From: Rhizopus sp. PT2906
Taxonomy: Eukaryota; Mucoromycota; Mucoromycetes; Mucorales; Rhizopodaceae
Direction of reading: 5' to 3'
Assembly: GCA_025529335.1 (NCBI GenBank)
Contig: JAMYHX010000086.1
Coordinates: 51,477 to 115,476, forward strand
DNA: 64,000 nucleotides
The position numbers were made by a program, and so were the translations under genes. How positions within the stretch are numbered: position 1 is the first letter of the stretch; every line of letters starts with the position of its first letter. Under the pieces are notes generated by a model. That model searched no databases. It had not been told where the DNA came from and saw only the letters and a program-made list of their open reading frames with translations. Of this stretch, positions 58,202 to 64,000 are shown piece by piece.

Positions 58202-58727
58202 TCAATCGTATGCCATATTGTCTTCAGTATCAAAGAATTGGTCGTCATCTTCGTCAGCAGCATCGCTAATATCAATCAGCATGTTGGAGAAATCAAATTA
58301 AGAGAGATGTTCACGGCGATAGTGATTTCCAAAGGCAGCGGAGAAAGACCAGATTTCCATGGTGGCAATATCATCTTTAGGAGTACCTGATTTAAGAGCG
58401 AGAGATGAAGCGAGGGACCGAAGAGAAACTTGCGACTCTATTGTGGATATTCTAATAAGCTTGCCGACCCAACATTGAATAGTACGAACACTGAGCGCCT
58501 TGAGCGAAGCGTAAGAATGTAGAAACAGTGTACCAAGAAAATCAGAAGAGCGACAATTGCTGAAGATTTGATATGTGGTGACCGGGCAAAGCTGCTGGAA
58601 GATGATGTTCTTTTACTTCAAACAACTTGATAATTCTTCGATGTTTACGTTTCTCGTTAGGACAGTGGATCTCAAAGTATAACGAACTAGTGATAGTCAC
58701 TTTTGTTGAGCTGAACCATGTTTTCTC
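58202..58727 (-). pseudogene. Tyrosine-recombinase relic of a retroelement or Crypton-like transposon
   Basis: Minus-strand frame read from about 58727. It gives WFSSTKVTITSSLYFEIHC and KHRRIIKLFEVKEHHLPAAL. A one-base shift near 58595 leads to LCPVTTYQIF and LFLHSYASLKALSVRTIQCW, then SLRSLASSLALKSGTPKDDI and WSFSAAFGNHYRREHLS, a TAA at 58300-58298, and FDFSNMLIDISDAADEDDQFF with a stop at 58204-58202. LRxLAxSxAL...G...DI...WS...F..HYRR is the catalytic C-terminus of tyrosine recombinases: the first Arg, the Trp (in place of His) and the Tyr of HYRR are visible. I know such wording from fungal DIRS/Ngaro/Crypton elements; which of these is unresolved. Two inactivating changes make it a relic. 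Confidence 0.7.
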
Positions 58728-59406
58728 ATTTCAGATACGAGGTAAAATGATCCTAACAATTATGTAGCTGTTATTTAACCTGTTAACCTGGTTTTATTAA
58801 GCTTCAAAGTAACATTCTATGTAACTACTCTGGAAGAAGGTGTTTATCGTCTGAAAGACATAGGAATCATAGTACTCCTTGCATCAGTTAGCGAGATGCC
58901 ACTCTTTATTAATATAAAGAATATCAGCTTGCTCCTACAAATCTCAAAGTGTTTTTGGGAAAGCTGTATAGCAAACGGCAGAATATTCGCAACATGAGGA
59001 TAGAAATTGACCATGATACATTACCTCATCGATAAAAGAAACAAAAGGACCAACCTTCAGCCTGTCCAATTAATCTCTAATGGGAATATTCATGATCAAC
59101 TAATATTATGTTAGTATCGGTATGATTTTCCCAAACTATATATCAATAAACTCTTAGATAAAATAAAAATCACTTAGTCGTATGACTGATATCAACGTGT
59201 ATATATTTCGAATTGTTTGTTAATAAGACTATTTATACTATGAAACAAGTCCTTTCTGTGCAATGACCCGCCAATATCATGTAACAAAGTGTCTCATGTG
59301 TTTGCAGGAACGTGAATCAACCTCCGCAATCTGAGAGTAAAAACATTGATTTTCAGTGCACACACATACACAAGTTGCTTTTTTTTTTTCCAGTGTGTTT
59401 AAAGAT
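58728..59406. other. Intergenic, no gene seen
   Basis: AT-rich sequence between the recombinase relic and VPS34. Upstream parts of the relic may be worn beyond recognition here. The last 30 bp before 59407 form a T-rich leader. Confidence 0.45.
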
Positions 59407-60400
59407 ATGGATTTCTCGTATTGCTTGACTAAAGATGTCCAATTGCCTGTTTCGATAAGAATGTAACTGTTCATCACATATTTTTATAAACACGAGTTAA
59501 TCGATACATAGTTCAACATTAGAAGGACAAAGTGATACATGGAGAATTAAAGAGTAAACAGAAAAAAAAAATAGTATTCAGATGGATCGATTGACGTTTG
59601 TTAGATGAAATAGTAAACCATTACCAGACCTTTATGTTACTGTTCAACTCTTTGGTGATAATAAACCGTTGACAGTGCCTGTGAGGACAAGTTACAAGGC
59701 GTTTAAGAACCATTGGAGGTTTGAGAAATAGGGTTTTTAAAGAACTATTACTTATTCCCTTATTAGTTGGAATGAATGGCTAACACTCCCAATCAAGTAT
59801 TGCGATTTACCTGCTTCAGCACAGTTTGCTATTACAGTATGGAAAGCGAATGGGCCACGTAAGGTACAACCCGTAGGCGGGACAACACTTCGAGTATTTG
59901 GGAAACACTTGTAAGTCTATCAACTTGAAGCCCTGTCCATTTTCTCATGTATAATGGATAGTACACTAAGGAAAGGTAAACAGAAACTTCATTTGTGGCC
60001 AGATCGTGAGGCAGATGGAAAGCAGGATACGAGTACACCAAGCAAGATAAAGACAAAGGATAGTGACGATATGAACAAGTTAGAAAAGGTAAAGCAAAGG
60101 TTTATAAAGAACAAACAAGTGTGGTTGATAAACAAAGTTTAGCTCGTGAAAAGATATGATTGTGGTGATATTCGTCCCGTAGAATGGTTGGATAATTTGG
60201 CATTTAGACAGATTGAAAAGATACATAAAGTAAAGCTGCATAATAAGTAAAGCAGAAGACCTTCTTATACATTATATTAGAATGCATCTGCTACACTTAC
60301 CGAGTTTGCTCTCTATGTTGACCTTCCAAAGTTTGATTTTCCTGTCGTCTTTGGTGAAATGGTAATAACATAATAGATATGGTTACTGAGAGAGCTAACT

Positions 60401-60437
<37 letters not shown>

Positions 60438-62503
60438 GAATACACACTACCTACTCCATTTATCACAGATGATGCTAATAATGAACCTCAGCAACTAGTA
60501 ACAGCCATGAATCAGCCTATTCACTCAAGTGATGCCGAGCTATTGTCAATCAACTATTCAATCATACTTGATCCTGATCTGCATCGAGATAACCCAGTAG
60601 AGGCAAAACACCGTAGACTGGTTAGAAGTCATCGTAGTGGACCATTGGATCGTGACCTGAAACCAAATCCAAATATTAGAGATGAGCTAAATGTAAGCAA
60701 AGGAATATGTCACCTCTTTCGATAGTTAACTGCTGTTTGTCATTAGAGCATTATGTCTTATCCACCTACACAAACATTAACTTCTGAAGAAAAGGACCTG
60801 ATTTGGAAATTTAGATTCTATTTAACAAGAGATAAAAGGGTATATGAAATACTATACACTATTAGAATACACTCAATTAAATTATATATATATATATATA
60901 TTAGGCATTGACAAAGTTTTTAAAGTGTGTTGTCTGGACGGATTCTACAGAAGTGAGACAAGCGGTAGATTTATTACCTCTTTGGGTTGATATTGATGTG
61001 GATGATGCATTGGAATTACTAGGCAAAGAGTTTCAAAATAGAGCTGTTCGTTCCTATGCTGTCAATCAGTTAAAGAAGGCGGATGATGACGATCTACTAC
61101 TGTATCTTTTACAGCTTGTACAGGCTCTCAAGTTTGAGCACTACAACGACAAGGGCGTGGACAATGATTCATCTCTAGAAAGGTTTTTAATCAGTAGGTC
61201 CTACAGTAACCCGGTATTAGGAAACTACTTTCATTGGCAAGTATTCATCAACCCCGTGGAAAGCGCTCCTATTGACTTGAAATTAGGTATGTTATGGTTG
61301 AATGTGAGGATCCTGCAGTACACAAGATGTACGCCAAGGTGACATATGACTATTTTAATGCACTTATGGAAGTACCAAGAGGATATGCCAGAAGAGAAGA
61401 GCTACGACAGCAGGGCACACTTATTCAGACTCTGTCTCAACTATCGAAAGAGATTCGATTGATGAAGGAAGGAAGGGCCAAGAAAGTTGAAAAGTTACGA
61501 TCTATTATTGCTGATCCAAAGGGCCAGCTTCATTCATTCCCACCACTTCCATTACCACTAGATCCTACCAAGCGAGTGTGTGGCATCATTGCAGAAAAAT
61601 CAAGTGTCTTCAACAGCAATCTTCAGCCACTGAGACTAACATTTGTATGTGAGGATAAGAGTGAGTATCCCATCATCTTTAAGACTGGAGATGACTTGCG
61701 TCAAGATCAACTTGTGATACAAATCATCTTGCTCATGGATAAATTGATGCAAAAAGAAAATTTGGATTTGAAATTAATGCCATATAAAGTATTAGCTACT
61801 GGATCAGAGCACGGATTAATGCAATTTATTCCATCTATGTCCTTGGCTGCTGTATTAAATGAACATCAAAATAATGTATTGAGCTTCTTTAGGAAGCATC
61901 ATCCAAGCTCAGAACCAGGTAATGTGTATGGCATTGATCCTCAAGTGATGGAGACTTATATAAGAAGTTGTGGTAAAAGAAACGCATGAACAAAAGAAAT
62001 TTGTACATCTTACTGATTCCAAATTAGCCGGCTATTGTGTCATCACATACTTGCTTGGTGTGGGCGATCGTCACTTGGATAACTTGCTACTCTCCCCTGA
62101 TGGGCATCTATTTCATGTTGACTTTGGATTTATCTTGGGTAGAGATCCTAAGCCTTTCCCTCCACCTATGAAGTTATGTAAGGAAATGATCGAAGCTATG
62201 GGAGGAGCAAACTCGCCTTACTATATAAACTTTCAGCAATACTGTTATACAGCTTTTACAACTCTTCGAAGAAATGCCAATTTGATTCTAAACTTGTTTG
62301 CTTTGATGGTAGACGCCAACATACCAGACATCAAGATTGAACCGGATAAGGCAGTATTAAAAGTACAAGAAAAATTTAGACTTGACTTATCAGAAGAAGC
62401 AGCCATTTCCTATTTCAGAGGATTGATATCTGAAAGTGTCAACGCGCTCTTTCCTCAGATCATGGAGACAGTACACAAGTGGGCACAATATTGGAGACGC
62501 TGA
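59407..62503 (+). CDS. VPS34: Class III phosphatidylinositol 3-kinase VPS34
   Basis: At least ten exons beginning 59407-59462, 59512-59553, then 59614 onward. MDFSYCLTKDVQLPVSI is the N-terminal C2 start, joined through STLEGQSDTWRIKD to KPLPDLYVTVQLFG, WNEWLTLPIK and FAITVWKANGP. The helical domain follows (RALTKFLKCVVWTDSTEV). The kinase domain shows YPIIFKTGDDLRQDQL, ATGSEHGLMQFI, CAGYCVITYLLGVGDRHLDN and HVDFGFILGRDP, the lipid-kinase catalytic and activation loops. It ends VHKWAQYWRR, the class III C-terminus. VPS34 makes PI3P on endosomes and autophagosomes in complexes with VPS15 and Beclin/ATG6. Intron 61237-61286 is GC-AG and another intron holds a 33-T tract. Confidence 0.96.
60403..60435 (+). 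repeat. 33-nt poly-T tract at a VPS34 splice acceptor
   Basis: An uninterrupted T run directly precedes the AG of the acceptor before EYTLPTPF in VPS34, so it serves as an extreme polypyrimidine tract. Confidence 0.9.
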
Positions 62504-63094
62504 AAGAAGCATAATAAAGAGATGTTGTATGAAAACTTAGTTGACCTCATATTGTAAAATTAGCTTTTTATAAAGGTGTGATTTGATCTGTCAGCCGCAC
62601 GTTTGATTGACTAGATCATTCAATATGTCGTGCATGAGGAAAAGTGGGTCATTATGTATGCATACGACGTGCAAAATGGTAAAAATGGCTCATGTGCCCT
62701 TTACTAGGCTGCTCGAACTGTGTAATAGCACTAGATAATGCAGAAAAAAATGTGAAAAGCTTGTATTACTTGCGTGTTTAATTACAAGGTAGACTCTCGA
62801 TAGACCAGTTTAAGCCCTAAAAGAAAAAATTAACCACTTCCAGCTTCTTACGCGCGTTTCTGCACGCCGTCGTGTTGTTGCATGTCGAAGAGCCTTTGTC
62901 TTTTTTGCAAAAGTAAGAGCAAATGCTGAATGAGACGTGGAATGCTTATTGCATTGACAGATAGAATAAAAATGGCATAAACATTGTTGGACATAAGCAT
63001 AGCTGGTCATAGCATAGGCGTTAGTTGCGCAAAAGCTTTGGATAAACGATATTGCTTGTCATGGCTATGTTCTCTGGCAAAAAGGATTAATGTG

Positions 63095-63133
<39 letters not shown>

Positions 63134-63134
63134 C
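62504..63134. other. Intergenic, with AG repeat at its end
   Basis: No gene recognised downstream of VPS34. An AG repeat occupies about 63097-63129 and directly touches the end of the helicase relic, whose last readable residues fall on it. Confidence 0.5.
63097..63129. repeat. AG dinucleotide repeat
   Basis: About 16 copies of AG. A second run of GA begins at 63981 and continues past the window edge. Confidence 0.9.
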
Positions 63135-63650
63135 CACCCTTGATAGTGCGACATATAGCTAACCATGCATAAATGGCAGATGCCGCAAGTCAATTCCTAC
63201 ATGTTTGAGCAATTGGCCCTGAGACTTGTGTATAGAAATAAGGATGTATAATTTTACAGGAAATTGCTTTCTTGTGAGCATAAGTGACATATCTCTTTCC
63301 AACATTGAAAGAGTAAAATCATGGAATAATCTCAATCGGGACATCGACACACATGTGGTTTGTTGCCTAAACGAACCCTAAGTATATACTGACCAATATG
63401 CACCATGGCCAGTCGAATGTTGTTACAAAGACCAATCTTTATTTTTGAAGGGCATAATTCGCACACCAATTTTTAATTCCAGATATGAAAAGGGATACGG
63501 TAGGATTTAAGCTTTGAAGATGCTCTGCAGAGATGTTGTGCAGACCATCGGTATCGTTGATGTTAGCAGAATCAGTTGACAAAAGTGTAACCTTTTCACC
63601 AGGTATCTTTTCTACAGAACTCTATTGATGCTTTCATTGGCGGAGGGAGC
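63135..63650 (-). pseudogene. Helitron/PIF1-type helicase relic
   Basis: Minus-strand pieces in the order of a Pif1/Helitron RepHel C-terminus. First ANESINRVL, then after a frameshift VEKIPGEKVTLLSTDSANIN. A worn middle follows (DVPIEIIP, FYSFNVGKRY). Then RKQFPVKLYILISIHKSQGQ and VGIDLRHLPFMHG, a TAG at 63161-63159 where Gln is expected, and LYVALSRV. HKSQGQ and HGQLYVALSRV-like wording are helicase motifs V/VI of the PIF1 family. At least two frame changes and several stops show it is dead. Only the last third of a helicase is left; no Rep domain or Helitron CTRR end was seen, so a stray PIF1 gene fragment is an alternative. Confidence 0.68.
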
Positions 63651-64000
63651 TTAGGACCTGAAGAGGGAAAAGTCGTTTGAGTTGATATTACGATGGCGAA
63701 TGGATAGACGGATAACGATAGAGAGATTGGAGCTGACCCAATCAGCCGACAGGAGAAACTTGAGATAAACACTCACGGAGAGAAACGTTTAATTGCTTGA
63801 GTTAAGCTATCTCAGCCGTGCTAGCAAAAAGTACTGCTTGTAGTTACTTCACAATTGGTACTGTATTTTTATTAATTATTGACATTAATTTTATAAAATG
63901 TTGTCATAAAATAAAAAAATTAATTGCGTAAAAAGACGACAAAGAAAAATATGTTTGAATAAAACGACATCATGTCAAAAGAGAGAGAGAGAGAGAGAGA
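63651..64000. other. Window end, no gene seen
   Basis: AT-rich sequence; minus-strand wording near 63700-63780 could be the upstream part of the helicase relic but is not convincing. Ends in a GA repeat cut by the window edge. Confidence 0.4.

Noticed and set aside
1..64000. CRISPR arrays or bacterial operon signals
   Set aside because: No regularly spaced repeats; introns and gene content are eukaryotic throughout.

Overview
This is a nuclear genome segment of a fungus. Short AT-rich spliceosomal introns (mostly 50-70 nt), small gene-to-gene distances, a Zn2Cys6 regulator, an Ndt80/PhoG factor, a KIN1-type kinase and GPI/dolichol-pathway genes all point that way. The mix of genes kept in animals but missing from budding yeast (TRAPPC12, METTL16, TMEM62, AIG1-like, CARNMT1-like, LONRF-like) with yeast-type RIT1 suggests an early-diverging fungus. 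Mucoromycota, probably Mucorales, is my best guess from protein wording; the genus cannot be settled from the sequence alone.

Layout. 1-6786: a TMEM62-type metallophosphoesterase (5' end cut by the window), an AIG1/FAR-17a-type membrane hydrolase and, on the minus strand, a Zn2Cys6/fungal_trans regulator. 6884-8153: a decayed Tc1/mariner-IS630 transposon with recognisable terminal inverted repeats. 8358-13476: ALG5 and the mismatch-repair gene PMS1 in tandem 25 bp apart, then the GGTase-I beta subunit converging on PMS1 with 2 bp between stops. 14511-20605: beta-tubulin, TRAPPC12, METTL16 and RIT1; TRAPPC12 and METTL16 overlap tail to tail by 14 coding bases, and METTL16 and RIT1 share a 41-bp divergent start region. 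20652-33413: a coiled-coil orphan, a small orphan, MED31, LIS1, a carnosine N-methyltransferase family gene, a one-pass membrane orphan, HIBCH and an acidic orphan. 33414-36698: a 3.3-kb gap without a supportable gene.

36699-50532: a KIN1/MARK kinase with KA1 domain, a SNF2-family ATPase with a damaged middle, an Ndt80/PhoG transcription factor, the tRNA m5C methyltransferase NCL1/NSUN2, an FHA-RING ligase of the Dma/CHFR type and a PRCC homologue. 52675-56839: UTP17 (WDR75) and a RING-LON protein. 56840-64000: a gene-poor stretch that holds a tyrosine-recombinase relic (58202-58730), the class III PI 3-kinase VPS34 (59407-62503) and a Helitron/PIF1-type helicase relic (about 63135-63650).

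The genes are mostly housekeeping and unlinked in function, though three act on RNA modification (METTL16, RIT1, NCL1) and two of those share a promoter region. The most notable observations are: three decayed mobile elements of different classes confined to the gene-poor gaps; a 12-nt microexon restoring a conserved motif in the Zn2Cys6 regulator; two GC-AG introns with the same donor; overlapping convergent coding ends; and a beta-tubulin that carries resistance-type residues at all three classic benzimidazole positions. I found no tRNA, rRNA, CRISPR array or clearly new multi-gene system.
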